From Hoeflea sp. 108 (GTDB lineage: Bacteria > Pseudomonadota > Alphaproteobacteria > Rhizobiales > Rhizobiaceae): DNA of 64,000 nt. The notes beneath the pieces are model-generated. The model saw only the letters and a list, made by a program, of their open reading frames with translations, was not told the DNA's origin and ran no database searches. Location of the stretch: assembly GCF_000372965.1 (NCBI RefSeq), contig NZ_KB890024.1:248001-312000 (forward strand). The letters are read 5' to 3'. The position numbers and the translations under genes are program-made. Each line of letters begins with the position of its first letter. Positions within the stretch are counted from its first letter, which is position 1. Shown here one piece after another: positions 1 through 8,503 of the stretch.

Positions 1-34
1 GCACACCGAAACCAGCGTGACCGAGGCTTCGCCC

Positions 35-1000
35 ATGTCCTACACCGACCATATCTTCGTCGACTACAAGAAGCGCGTTAACGCGCTCGAGGCGAGCAAC
101 AACCCCTTCGCCCAAGGCATTGCCTATGTCGAAGGAGAGTATGTGCCCCTGAAAGAAGCGCGCATTCCGATCCTCGACCAGGGCTTCCTGCACTCGGACC
201 TGACCTATGACGTGCCGGCCGTCTGGGATGGGCGTTTCTTCCGCCTGGACGACCACCTCGACCGCTTCGAGCGCAGCTGCGAGCGCCTGCGGCTGAAGAG
301 CCCGCTGTCGCGCCAGGAAATCCGCGACCGCCTGGTCGAGATGACCGCGAAAAGCGGCATCCGCGATGCCTATGTGATGCTGATCGTGACCCGTGGCCTG
401 CGCTTCATTCGCCAGTATGCGCCGGAGGAATGCGAGAATTTCTGCTACCTGATGGTCATGCCCTACATGTGGGTCATGAACGAGGAAACGCAGAAGACAG
501 GTGGCAGTGCCGTCATCGCCCGCACCGTTCGCCGCGTGCCGCCAGGTGCCATCGACCCGACGGTGAAGAACCTGCAGTGGGGCGATTTCACGCGTGGCCT
601 GCTGGAAGCGCGCGACCGCGGCGCGATGTACCCGATCCTGACCGACGGTGACGCGAACCTGACCGAGGGCTCGGGATTCAACATCATCCTGATCAAGGAC
701 GGCAAGCTCTATACGCCCAAGAAAGGCGTGCTTGAGGGCGTCACGCGAAAGTCCGTGCTCGCTGTCGCCGACAAGCTTGGCTACCCCTATGCGGTCGACG
801 ACGTGCCGGTGGAGCTGGCCTATGAATGCGATGAACTCCTCTTTGTAACGACGGCCGGCGGCGTCATGCCAATCACCACCCTCGACGGCCAGCCGGTGGG
901 CGATGGCAAGGTGGGGCCGATCAGCCAGGCGCTGTGGAAGGGCTACTGGGACGCCCATCGTGATCCCGAGGTCAGTTTCGCGATCGAGTACCGCGACTGA
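35..1000 (+). CDS. Fold-type IV PLP aminotransferase resembling (R)-amine transaminases
   Basis: A 321-residue class IV PLP aminotransferase, expected in the cytosol, that moves an amino group between an amine or amino acid and a keto acid. The catalytic lysine is K178 in TVKNLQWGDF; an LTEGSGFN segment and a C-terminal TTAGGVMP loop follow, as in this fold. From memory of the family, HSDLTYDV, IDPTVKNLQWGD and TTAGGV resemble the (R)-selective amine transaminases more than IlvE. The frame is open to the left window edge. ATG 35 has GAGG eight bases upstream; GTG 17 is the alternative, so the N-terminus is uncertain. A ThuA-like gene follows after 46 bases. The substrate is unknown; a D-amino acid transaminase is the main alternative. 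Confidence 0.85.
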   Translation: MSYTDHIFVDYKKRVNALEASNNPFAQGIAYVEGEYVPLKEARIPILDQGFLHSDLTYDVPAVWDGRFFRLDDHLDRFERSCERLRLKSPLSRQEIRDRLVEMTAKSGIRDAYVMLIVTRGLRFIRQYAPEECENFCYLMVMPYMWVMNEETQKTGGSAVIARTVRRVPPGAIDPTVKNLQWGDFTRGLLEARDRGAMYPILTDGDANLTEGSGFNIILIKDGKLYTPKKGVLEGVTRKSVLAVADKLGYPYAVDDVPVELAYECDELLFVTTAGGVMPITTLDGQPVGDGKVGPISQALWKGYWDAHRDPEVSFAIEYRD

Positions 1001-1046
1001 CATCAAGTCCGGGAGCTCTACCCCGGATCTTTGCAGGGAGGAACTC

Positions 1047-1853
1047 ATGGGATTTCTGGATTACAAGGTGAGGCCGCGCATTCTGGTGGTCGGCAATGGC
1101 CACACCTACGACCGCACCGGCCTTATGGCCATGTTCGAAAGCTTCGAGGGGACGGAGGCGTTCCTGGTCGAGCATCCGCTGGCGGAGCGCGTGCTCAATC
1201 CGCAAAGCCTGAGCGATGTCGACGCGGTGGTGCTCTACGACATGCCTGGTGGCAATCCGTGGGCTGGCCCGGGCTACGAGGTCCAGCCGTCCGCTGAATT
1301 CAAACGTGGCTTCCACGCATTGCTGGAAGCTGGAATGCCCATCGTGGCCCTGCATCACGCTATCGCGGCGTGGACGTCCTGGCCCGACTATGCCGAGGCA
1401 TTGGGCGGCATTCTGCTCCACTTCCCCGGCTCCGTGCGTGGCGAGCCGGTCATGGACGGCGGCACCCGGTTCGATGTCCCCATGACGATCAGCGCGGAGG
1501 ATCCTGCCCATCCTCTGTTCGCGGGTTTGCCTGCATCCTTCACCCTCGATGACGAGGCCTACCTCATGGAGGTGTTCGAAGACAGCGTCGATCCCGTTGC
1601 ACGCTCGGACGTCGAATTCAGCTGCCGCCATCTCTATTCGCTGAAGCTGGCAATGACTGGCGAGCGACGGTCGAACCGTGGCTGGGAGCGGCCGCCTGGC
1701 AGCAACGTCGTCGCCTGGACCAAGCGCAGCATCAACAGCGCCGTGGCCTACATCCAGCCAGGCCATTTCTCGAGGACGTTTGAAAATCCGAACTATCGGC
1801 TGTTGGTGCGCAACGCGATCGAGTGGTCGATGGCGCAGAGCTGGCGCAAGTGA
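1047..1853 (+). CDS. ThuA-like domain protein
   Basis: 268 residues with the ThuA/class I glutamine amidotransferase-like fold: an N-terminal ILVVGNGHTYDR strand-loop, a central LHHAIAAWTSWPDYAEALGG segment typical of ThuA proteins, and a late AYIQPGHFSRTFENPNYR segment. Family members act in sugar or polyol catabolism (ThuA of Sinorhizobium in trehalose/maltitol use), but the chemistry is poorly defined. ATG 1047 is chosen because GGGAGGA lies just upstream and the longer frame overlaps the preceding gene. The stop codon overlaps a possible GTG start of the next gene (GTGA), suggesting coupling with the GST. There is no sugar transporter beside it here, so its role in this neighbourhood is open. 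Confidence 0.85.
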   Translation: MGFLDYKVRPRILVVGNGHTYDRTGLMAMFESFEGTEAFLVEHPLAERVLNPQSLSDVDAVVLYDMPGGNPWAGPGYEVQPSAEFKRGFHALLEAGMPIVALHHAIAAWTSWPDYAEALGGILLHFPGSVRGEPVMDGGTRFDVPMTISAEDPAHPLFAGLPASFTLDDEAYLMEVFEDSVDPVARSDVEFSCRHLYSLKLAMTGERRSNRGWERPPGSNVVAWTKRSINSAVAYIQPGHFSRTFENPNYRLLVRNAIEWSMAQSWRK

Positions 1854-1864
1854 GCACACCTGGA

Positions 1865-2512
1865 ATGAAGCTCTATATTTCGGTCGGCCCAAATCCGCGT
1901 GTCGTGCGCATGTTCGCGGCCGAAAAGGGGATTTCGTTTCTGGAGCAATGGGTCGACCTCGTTGCCGGCGAAAACCGCAAACCACCATTCATGTCGATCA
2001 ATCCGGCCGGCCAGCTGCCGGTTCTCGAGACGTCGACTGGCCAGGTCATCGCCGAAACGATGGCCATCTGCGAATTCCTGGAGGAGACGTCGGCGGGACC
2101 GAAGCTTCTGGGCGAGAGCGCAGAGGAACGCGCCCGGGTGCGGATGTGGGCGAGGCGGGTCGATCTCGCTTTTTGCGAACCGGTGACCGCCGCCTTCCGT
2201 TATGGCCCCGGGCTCGGCGTGTTCAAGGATCGCGTCCATTGCATTCCCCATGCCGCGGCCGATATGGCGGAAATCGTGCGCGAGAATACTGCCTGGATCG
2301 ATGCCCAGCTCGGCGATCGGACTTACCTTGCCGGCGACCGCTTCAGCCTTGCAGACATCGTGCTCTACTGTTTTGCCGATTTTGCCGCTCGCCGCGCGGC
2401 CTTGCCGTTCGACCCGGCGCTGGCACGCCTTGCCGGCTGGTTCGCGCGCGTCGACGAACGTCCCTCGGCCCAACAGACTGCGGCAGTCGCTTACGGCGCC
2501 AGGCCGGATTGA
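1865..2512 (+). CDS. Glutathione S-transferase family protein
   Basis: 215-residue two-domain GST. The thioredoxin-like N-terminal half carries the cis-proline segment AGQLPVLE and the ETMAICEFLE glutathione-site motif; the helical C-terminal half contains AGDRFSLADIVLY, the usual N-capping box region. It probably conjugates or reduces an electrophile with glutathione in the cytosol. ATG 1865 gives the standard MKLY start; GTG 1850, which overlaps the stop of the upstream ThuA-like gene by four bases, is the alternative and would imply translational coupling. It shares direction with the aminotransferase, ThuA-like and Lpd genes. The substrate cannot be predicted. Confidence 0.85.
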   Translation: MKLYISVGPNPRVVRMFAAEKGISFLEQWVDLVAGENRKPPFMSINPAGQLPVLETSTGQVIAETMAICEFLEETSAGPKLLGESAEERARVRMWARRVDLAFCEPVTAAFRYGPGLGVFKDRVHCIPHAAADMAEIVRENTAWIDAQLGDRTYLAGDRFSLADIVLYCFADFAARRAALPFDPALARLAGWFARVDERPSAQQTAAVAYGARPD

Positions 2513-2564
2513 GCGGTATCCGTCCCTTGAGGCCAGCCATTTCGCAATTCGGAGGGACCAGGCT

Positions 2565-4010
2565 TTGACCACCTCATACGACGTCATCATCATCGGCTCT
2601 GGCCCGGGCGGCTATATCGCTGCGATCCGCGCGGCCCAGCTCGGCCTCAAGACGGCGGTTGTCGAACGCGAGCACCTTGCCGGCATCTGCTCCAACTGGG
2701 GCTGCATCCCGACCAAGGCGCTGCTGCGTTCGGCCGAAGTGCTGCACCTTGCCGAGCACGCCAAGAACTACGGCCTCAAGCTCGAAGGCTCGATCTCGCC
2801 CGACCTCAAGGCCATCGTCGAGCGTTCGCGCGGCATCGCCCAGCGCATGAATGGCGGCGTCGGCTTCTTGATGAAGAAGAACAAGGTCGACGTCATCTGG
2901 GGCGAAGCCAAGCTCACCAAGCCCGGCCAGATCGTCGTCTCCAAGTCGTCGAAGAAGCCGATGGAACCGCAGGCGCCGCTGCCCAAGAACACGCTGGGCG
3001 AGGGCACCTACTCGGCCAAGCACATCATCGTCGCCACCGGCGCCCGTCCGCGCGCGCTGCCCGGCATCGAGCCCGACGGCAAGCTGATCTGGACCTATTT
3101 CGAGGCGATGGTGCCGCCGGAAATGCCCAAGTCGCTGCTTGTCATGGGTTCGGGCGCCATCGGCATCGAGTTCGCATCGTTCTACCGCACCATGGGCGTC
3201 GACGTGACCGTGGTCGAGGTCATGCCTGCCGTCATGCCGGTCGAGGATGCCGAGATCTCAGCCTTCGCCAAGAAGCAGTTCGAAAAGCAGGGCATGAAGA
3301 TCCATCTCGAGGCCAAGGTCACCAATGTCGAGAAGGGCGCCAATTCGGTCACCGCCCATGTCGAGATGAAGGACGGCAAGATCGAGAAGATCACCGCCGA
3401 CCGCATGATCTCGGCCGTCGGTGTCCAGGGCAATATCGAAAACATCGGCCTCGAAGCGCTCGGCGTGAAGACCGACCGCGGCTGCATCGTCATCGACGGC
3501 TACGGCAAGACCAACGTTCCCGGCATCTACGCCATCGGCGACGTTGCCGGCCCGCCGATGCTGGCCCACAAGGCCGAGCACGAGGCGGTCATCTGCGTCG
3601 AGAAGATCGCCGGCCTGCCCAATGTGCACCCGATGGACAAGCTCAAGATCCCGGGCTGCACCTACTGCAATCCGCAGGTCGCCTCCGTCGGCCTGACCGA
3701 AGCCAGGGCCAAGGCCGAAGGCAAGGACATCCGCGTCGGCCGCTTCCCCTTCGTCGCCAACGGCAAGGCGATCGCGCTCGGCGAGGACCAGGGCATGGTC
3801 AAGACGATCTTCGACAAGAAGACCGGCCAGCTGCTCGGCGCGCACCTCGTCGGCGCTGAAGTCACCGAGCTGATCCAGGGTTTTGTCGTGGCGATGAACC
3901 TGGAGACGACCGAAGAAGAGCTGATGCACACCATCTTCCCGCATCCGACGATCTCGGAAACGATGAAGGAAAGCGTGCTCGACGCCTACGGGCGTGCGCT
4001 GAATGCATAA
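2565..4010 (+). CDS. lpdA: Dihydrolipoyl dehydrogenase (E3)
   Basis: 481-residue flavin disulfide reductase that reoxidises dihydrolipoamide of a 2-oxoacid dehydrogenase complex with NAD+. It has the FAD-binding IIGSGPGGY near the N-terminus, the redox-active disulfide in CSNWGC, the NAD-binding VMGSGAIGIEFA segment and the C-terminal HPTISE catalytic His-Glu pair. It carries an insertion of about 30 residues with a KSSKKPMEPQ segment that I associate with the rhizobial pyruvate dehydrogenase E3. The start is TTG 2565, supported by GGAGGGA at 2551-2557; no ATG fits. No E1 or E2 genes are adjacent, so it is an orphan E3 here and may serve a complex encoded elsewhere. Confidence 0.93.
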   Translation: MTTSYDVIIIGSGPGGYIAAIRAAQLGLKTAVVEREHLAGICSNWGCIPTKALLRSAEVLHLAEHAKNYGLKLEGSISPDLKAIVERSRGIAQRMNGGVGFLMKKNKVDVIWGEAKLTKPGQIVVSKSSKKPMEPQAPLPKNTLGEGTYSAKHIIVATGARPRALPGIEPDGKLIWTYFEAMVPPEMPKSLLVMGSGAIGIEFASFYRTMGVDVTVVEVMPAVMPVEDAEISAFAKKQFEKQGMKIHLEAKVTNVEKGANSVTAHVEMKDGKIEKITADRMISAVGVQGNIENIGLEALGVKTDRGCIVIDGYGKTNVPGIYAIGDVAGPPMLAHKAEHEAVICVEKIAGLPNVHPMDKLKIPGCTYCNPQVASVGLTEARAKAEGKDIRVGRFPFVANGKAIALGEDQGMVKTIFDKKTGQLLGAHLVGAEVTELIQGFVVAMNLETTEEELMHTIFPHPTISETMKESVLDAYGRALNA

Positions 4011-4033
4011 TCGAACTCAGGAGTTTTCAGTTT

Positions 4034-4912
4034 ATGAGAACTGAAGTGTCGCTTGGTCCGCCACTGGTGGCCGGACTGGGCGTAACATTCTTCGCTTTGC
4101 TCGACGCGGCGATGAAAGTCATCCTGCAAAGTTACCCACTGATGCAGGCCACCACCATGCGGTATGGCACTGGTGCTGCGTTCGCGACGATTATTTACCT
4201 CGTCTATTCGGCCCAGGTGCCCAGTCTGGCTGCCCTTGGACGCAATGCTGTCAGAGCCTTGATCGTCGTTGGTACGGCGCTGTGCTTTTTCGTTGCCATA
4301 AGGCGGCTGCCCCTGGCGGAGGCGGTGGCACTTACCTTTCTTTCACCGTTGTTCATGGCGCTGCTCGGACGCCTGATCCTGAGGGAAACGGCATCCAGGC
4401 TCGTCCTGTGCGCCGCTCTTGTCGGCTTCTGCGGTGTTGTCATCATCGCGCTCGGCCAGCAGCGTGGCGATGCCGGAGGGTTGGATTTGATCGGGATCGC
4501 CGCCGCCTTGGCCAACGCCATCCTCTATGCGTTCTCGATGATATTGATGCGGCGGCAGACCGCGCACGACTCGATCTTTACGATCGTCTTTCTTTCGAAT
4601 TGCATCGCATTCTTCGTTGTTGCGCCAACCGGAATCTGGACCTGGCAGCCTGTTGCCGCAACGCACTGGCTCTTGGCCGCGATAGTCGGTCTTGTCGGTA
4701 CTTGTGGTCACTTCTGCCTCGCATGGGCGTATGCCCGCGGGCAAGCTGCGCAACTTGGCGTGATGGAGTACTCCGCCTTCGTCTGGGCCATCATCCTCGG
4801 CTACTATTTCTTCGGCGAGACCCCCTCGGGATGGACGCTGGCCGGTGCAACGTTGATCATCGGCTCGTGCTTGATTGCCACTCTGAACAAAGCCGGTGGC
4901 CGAAAAATATGA
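4034..4912 (+). CDS. EamA/DMT-family permease
   Basis: 292-residue inner-membrane protein with about ten hydrophobic segments arranged as two EamA repeats of the drug/metabolite transporter superfamily; the second repeat begins near GGLDLIGIAAALANAIL. Substrates in this superfamily range from amino acids to nucleobases and cannot be deduced. It starts 23 bases after lpdA, with AGGAG upstream of ATG 4034, so it may be co-transcribed with the preceding aminotransferase-ThuA-GST-lpdA genes. The gene ends about 160 bases before the convergent AraC gene; nothing notable was seen in that gap. Confidence 0.85.
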   Translation: MRTEVSLGPPLVAGLGVTFFALLDAAMKVILQSYPLMQATTMRYGTGAAFATIIYLVYSAQVPSLAALGRNAVRALIVVGTALCFFVAIRRLPLAEAVALTFLSPLFMALLGRLILRETASRLVLCAALVGFCGVVIIALGQQRGDAGGLDLIGIAAALANAILYAFSMILMRRQTAHDSIFTIVFLSNCIAFFVVAPTGIWTWQPVAATHWLLAAIVGLVGTCGHFCLAWAYARGQAAQLGVMEYSAFVWAIILGYYFFGETPSGWTLAGATLIIGSCLIATLNKAGGRKI

Positions 4913-5073
4913 ATGCCGCTATTGGGTCGCTCGCCAAGCCGCGGTTCGGCGCTTCCTTGAGACAGCTGTTCCTGTCATCGGTGACTTTGTCCGCGAAGGC
5001 TTAGCTACCCTCGGCATGGCATGTCGTCTCTGAAGCCGCCTGGCGTTCTGCCAGAACCGCCGCCTGCTGTCGA

Positions 5074-5973
5074 TTATGTTGTGCTTCGCGCATACCGTCC
5101 CGGGGATTGCCCGACATGTCGGCTGAAGGCGGTGCTGAAAGTGCTGGCGGAGCCGTAGCCGATGCGTTCGGCCACGGTGGCGATGTCGGTTCGCTTGTCG
5201 CGCAGCATTTCCTTGGCGAGGGCCATGCGCCAGGCCAGCAGGTATTCCATCGGCGGCATGCCGACATGGCGGGTGAAGCGGTCGAAGAAGGTCGAGCGCG
5301 ACAGCGCAGCGGCCTTGGCCAGCTGTGCCATGGTCCAGGGCCATGCCGGTTCGGCGTGCATCTGGCGGATCGCCGCGGCCAGCCGCCCGTCGCCCAGGCC
5401 GCGCAGCAGGCCGGCCGGCGCGTCCTGCGTCTGGGTCAGGCGCAACGCCTCCACCAGCAAGATCTCGACCAGCCGGCCGAGCACCAGATCGCGGCCGGCG
5501 CGCTGTTCCTGTGCCTCGTCGACCAGCATCCGCACCAGCACCGACAGCCGCTCGACGCCGCGCACATGCACCTGCGTCGGCAGCAGCGACACCAGCAGGC
5601 CGGAATCATCATTCTCGAAAGTGAAGTAGCCGCCCAGCAGGCGCACGCTCGGCGGCCCGTCCTGGGTGCCGTGCCGCACTTCGCCTTCTGCTGATGCCGC
5701 GACACGCGGGTCGATGAGTTGTGGAACCACGGGCTCGAAGCCCGACATGGTGAAGCCGGGCGTCGTCGGCAAAAGGACGAAGTCGCCGGCCTCCAGCTGG
5801 AGCGCTGGCTGGCCGTCGACAGCCAGCCGGCACGATCCCTCGATCACGGCGCAAAAGCCCGGATGGCCAAAGCTGGAATAACGCACGCCCCAGCGGCCGG
5901 CGCCGCTGATGCCCTTGGTGAACACGGCGCGGGGCCTGAGCAGTCTTATGACTTCTGAGAGTGGATCAGACAT
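5074..5973 (-). CDS. AraC-family regulator with cupin sensor domain
   Basis: 299-residue transcription factor. An N-terminal cupin-type ligand domain (residues about 10-170, with FCAVIEGSCRL and LEAGDFVLLP) is followed by a C-terminal AraC double helix-turn-helix (about 190-295; segments MAQLAKAAALSRSTFFDRF and IATVAERIGYGSASTFSTAF). ATG 5973 (MSDPLSEVIRLL) is preferred over upstream in-frame ATGs because it begins the family N-terminus. It is divergent from an SDR gene at 6070 with a 96-base shared control region, so it probably regulates that gene. Regulators of this subgroup are often linked to single oxidoreductases responding to small electrophiles, which fits but is not shown. Confidence 0.88.
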   Translation of the reverse strand: MSDPLSEVIRLLRPRAVFTKGISGAGRWGVRYSSFGHPGFCAVIEGSCRLAVDGQPALQLEAGDFVLLPTTPGFTMSGFEPVVPQLIDPRVAASAEGEVRHGTQDGPPSVRLLGGYFTFENDDSGLLVSLLPTQVHVRGVERLSVLVRMLVDEAQEQRAGRDLVLGRLVEILLVEALRLTQTQDAPAGLLRGLGDGRLAAAIRQMHAEPAWPWTMAQLAKAAALSRSTFFDRFTRHVGMPPMEYLLAWRMALAKEMLRDKRTDIATVAERIGYGSASTFSTAFSRHVGQSPGRYARSTT

Positions 5974-5975
5974 GA

Positions 5976-6025
5976 TCCGGACGATAGCAAACAAAATGCG
6001 GACCATCAATTGTAGATAGTCCGGA
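5976..6025. promoter_or_regulatory. Inverted repeat in the AraC/SDR divergent promoter
   Basis: TCCGGAC at 5976-5982 is mirrored by GTCCGGA at 6019-6025, between the divergent AraC and SDR genes. The left arm lies against the AraC start and the right arm about 45 bases before the SDR start. The spacing suits a looping AraC-type operator, but no experiment or homologue supports this, so it is a suggestion only. Confidence 0.3.
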
Positions 6026-6069
6026 ATTGCGGGCCTAGCATGAGGACATCAACCAACAAGGAGACAGCA

Positions 6070-6813
6070 ATGAACACCGTCCTCATCACCGGCTGCTCGT
6101 CGGGTTACGGCCTCGAAACGGCGCGCCACTTCCTCGCCAAGGGCTGGAACGTCGTCGCCACAATGCGCACGCCGCGTGCCAATATCCTGCCTGCTTCCGA
6201 TCGCCTGCACCTCGTCGCGCTCGACGTGACCAGCGCTGAAAGCATTGCAACGGCGCTCGAGGCTGCCGGCCCGATCGATGTGCTGGTCAACAATGCCGGC
6301 ATCGGCGTCGTCGGCGCTTTCGAGGCGACGCCGATGTCCCACATCCGCAAGGTGTTCGACACCAACACCTTTGGCGTCATGGCCATGACCCAGGCCGTCA
6401 TCCCGCAGTTCCGCGCCCGCCGATCAGGCGTGATCGTCAACGTGACGTCGAGCGTGACGCTGGCTCCGATGCCGCTCGCGGCCGCGTATACTGCCAGCAA
6501 GCAGGCCATCCTTGGCTTCACCGGATCGCTGGCCCACGAACTCGCCCATTTTGGCATTCGCACCAAGCTGGTCGAACCGGGATATGCGCCGACGACCGCC
6601 TTCGCCGCCAACACCGAGGTCAGCGTCGAGGACCTGATCCCAGCCGCTTATGCCGAATTCGCTGCGCCGATCTTCGCTGAGTTTGCCAAGCCGGCGCTGG
6701 TGACGAGGGAGAGCGACGTGGCCGACGCCGTCTGGCGCGCCGCCACCGACCTGACCGGGCAGCTGCGCTTCCCGGCAGGGGCAGATGCGGTCGCCCTGGC
6801 AAACGCGGCCTGA
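6070..6813 (+). CDS. Short-chain dehydrogenase/reductase
   Basis: 247-residue classical SDR using NAD(P)H to interconvert an alcohol and a ketone or aldehyde in the cytosol. It has the TGCSSGYG cofactor motif near the N-terminus, NNAGIG, the catalytic serine in NVTSSV and the YTASK catalytic Tyr/Lys pair. ATG 6070 is preceded by AAGGAGACAGCA and is preferred to an upstream in-frame start. It is controlled presumably by the divergent AraC gene. The physiological substrate is unknown. Confidence 0.88.
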   Translation: MNTVLITGCSSGYGLETARHFLAKGWNVVATMRTPRANILPASDRLHLVALDVTSAESIATALEAAGPIDVLVNNAGIGVVGAFEATPMSHIRKVFDTNTFGVMAMTQAVIPQFRARRSGVIVNVTSSVTLAPMPLAAAYTASKQAILGFTGSLAHELAHFGIRTKLVEPGYAPTTAFAANTEVSVEDLIPAAYAEFAAPIFAEFAKPALVTRESDVADAVWRAATDLTGQLRFPAGADAVALANAA

Positions 6814-6838
6814 GTGCTGTGCCGCCGGCCACCATCGG

Positions 6839-7327
6839 CTATCCGGTTGATGGCGTCTCCTCGGGGGCGCCGTCGGCAAGGTCTCGCCGAAAGCTGTACA
6901 TGCCGTCCTCCCCTTCAGGTTCGGCAACGCATTGCCAGTCTTGGGCGGTGAAGAAGCGATGGGCGGCAGGGTTGTCGCTCATCACATAGGCGAGCCAGCG
7001 CGGGCGCGAGCGGAACTCGTCGCAGCCGGTCACAGCCGCGATCGCCCGCCTTCCGATGCCGTGCCGGCGCAGCGCCGGATTGACGGCGAGGTCGGTGACC
7101 ACCCACACATCCTTGTCCGGATCGGGTGCGACGCCGATGACGGCCGACAGGCGACCGTCCTCGAGATAGCTGAACTGGCGGCCGTCCTGGTCGGTCAGGA
7201 CGAAGTCCAGCCACTCGTGGTCCATCGGCCCGAGCTGGTCGTTGAGCTCGGGGTCCGCATACCACGACAGGTATTCGGCGAAATCCGTCGCTGCAAAGAG
7301 CCTGAGTTCGCTGTGCTTTTGCGTCAT
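6839..7327 (-). CDS. GNAT-family N-acetyltransferase
   Basis: 162-residue GNAT. The acetyl-CoA binding motif A is visible as VTDLAVNPALRRHGIG, followed by MSDNPAAHRFFTAQDW, the usual motif B. It probably acetylates an amine of a small molecule or protein terminus. ATG 7327 (MTQKHSELRLF) is chosen because the longer frame upstream runs antisense into the SBF gene; no strong ribosome-binding site is visible. It lies 41 bases downstream of the SBF-like carrier on the same strand and may be co-transcribed. The substrate is not predictable. Confidence 0.78.
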   Translation of the reverse strand: MTQKHSELRLFAATDFAEYLSWYADPELNDQLGPMDHEWLDFVLTDQDGRQFSYLEDGRLSAVIGVAPDPDKDVWVVTDLAVNPALRRHGIGRRAIAAVTGCDEFRSRPRWLAYVMSDNPAAHRFFTAQDWQCVAEPEGEDGMYSFRRDLADGAPEETPSTG

Positions 7328-7368
7328 GCCGGTGAGTTGGGAAACCCGCTGCGACCATTCAAGGAGGG

Positions 7369-8385
7369 TCAGGCGGGCTCGACCTGGTCGGCTCCCATCT
7401 TCTCTGCCGTCGACGCTCTTTCCGCGGCGCTCCGCTCGGCATATCGCCTGGCCATCCAGGCGCAGACCATCAGCTGCAGCTGGTGGTAGAGCATCAGCGG
7501 CAGGACGATGGCGCCGATTTCCTGGCCGGCGAAGATGACGTTGGCCATCGGCACGCCAGAGGCCAGGCTCTTGTGCGAGCCGCAGAAGGCGACGGTGATC
7601 TCGTCTGCTTTGGAGAAGCCGAGCAGGCGGGAGGCGAATATGGTGATCCCCAGAACCGTCGACAGAAGGAACGCCGCGATCAGCGCCAGCACCAGCAGCG
7701 ACTGGGCCGGCAGCTGGTGCCAGAGGCCGGCGACCATCGCCTTGGAGAAGGCGAGATAGATCACCATCAGGATTGAGCCGCGGTCGACTGCCGTCGTCAG
7801 CCATTTGTGCCTGCCGAGCCAGCCGGCGAGCCAGGGCTGGACGAGCTGGCCGAGTACGAACGGCGCCAAAAGCTGCAGCATGATGCCTTCGATCGCCGAC
7901 AGCGACACACCACCTCCCGACGTCTTGGCAAACAGCAGCCCGACCAAGAGCGGCGTCAGGAACATGCCGATGATGTTTGAGGCAGAGGCAGAGCAAACGG
8001 CAGCTGGCACGTTGCCGCCGGCAAGCGCTGTAAAGGCGATGGACGACTGCACCGTCGACGGCAGAACGCACAGGAACAGCACGCCGGCATAAAGTGCCGC
8101 CGGCAGCACGCTCGGCACCAGTAGCCCAAGCAAGAGCCCGAGGATCGGGAACAGCACGAAGGTCGAGGAGAAAACCACGAGGTGCAACCGCCAATGGGTC
8201 ATGCCGGCAATCACGGTTGCGCGCGACAGCCGCGCCCCGTGCAGGAAGAACAGCAGCGCAATGGCGAGATTGGTCACGGTGCCGAAATGGACGGCGAAGC
8301 TACCCTGCGCCGGTAGAATCGAAGCCAGCGCCACACAGGCGATCATGAGCACGATGAAGGTATCTGGACGAAAGCGTGCGAACAA
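7369..8385 (-). CDS. SBF-like (bile acid:sodium symporter family) carrier
   Basis: 338-residue inner-membrane protein with about ten hydrophobic segments, matching the SBF-like/CPA-type family. LCVLPSTVQSSIAFTALAGGN and the CGSHKSLASGVPMA segment are the recognisable conserved unwound-helix regions of the two inverted repeats. Members transport organic anions or other solutes with sodium or protons. The promoter region contains a copy (8413-8434) of the palindrome found across the catabolic island, so it may belong to that regulon as an importer or exporter of a substrate or intermediate. A GNAT gene follows on the same strand. Confidence 0.85.
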   Translation of the reverse strand: MFARFRPDTFIVLMIACVALASILPAQGSFAVHFGTVTNLAIALLFFLHGARLSRATVIAGMTHWRLHLVVFSSTFVLFPILGLLLGLLVPSVLPAALYAGVLFLCVLPSTVQSSIAFTALAGGNVPAAVCSASASNIIGMFLTPLLVGLLFAKTSGGGVSLSAIEGIMLQLLAPFVLGQLVQPWLAGWLGRHKWLTTAVDRGSILMVIYLAFSKAMVAGLWHQLPAQSLLVLALIAAFLLSTVLGITIFASRLLGFSKADEITVAFCGSHKSLASGVPMANVIFAGQEIGAIVLPLMLYHQLQLMVCAWMARRYAERSAAERASTAEKMGADQVEPA

Positions 8386-8412
8386 GCGCGTGATCCCTTG
8401 GCAGCGAATGAA

Positions 8413-8434
8413 ATTTGTATACAGTATGCCAAAT
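8413..8434. promoter_or_regulatory. Shared-regulon operator copy 1
   Basis: Palindromic site with ATTTG and CAAAT arms around the core TATACAGTAT, 28 bases before the SBF-like gene start (minus strand) and 70 bases before the LysR start. It is nearly the same as the copies before the two diiron oxidase genes at 26688 and 38602. The binding protein is inferred to be the GntR/FCD regulator at 33895-34536; the local LysR is an alternative. Confidence 0.6.
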
Positions 8435-8503
8435 GAGGGTGCTATTGGGAATGGCGCATACAGGAATGATGCTCATTTCGTTTCGTGAACACAGAGAGGG
8501 ATC

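Noticed and set aside
7328..8194. Long minus-strand open frame running upstream of the GNAT gene
   Set aside because: It overlaps the SBF-like carrier gene on the same strand in another frame and has no recognisable protein features; it is a shadow extension of the GNAT frame.
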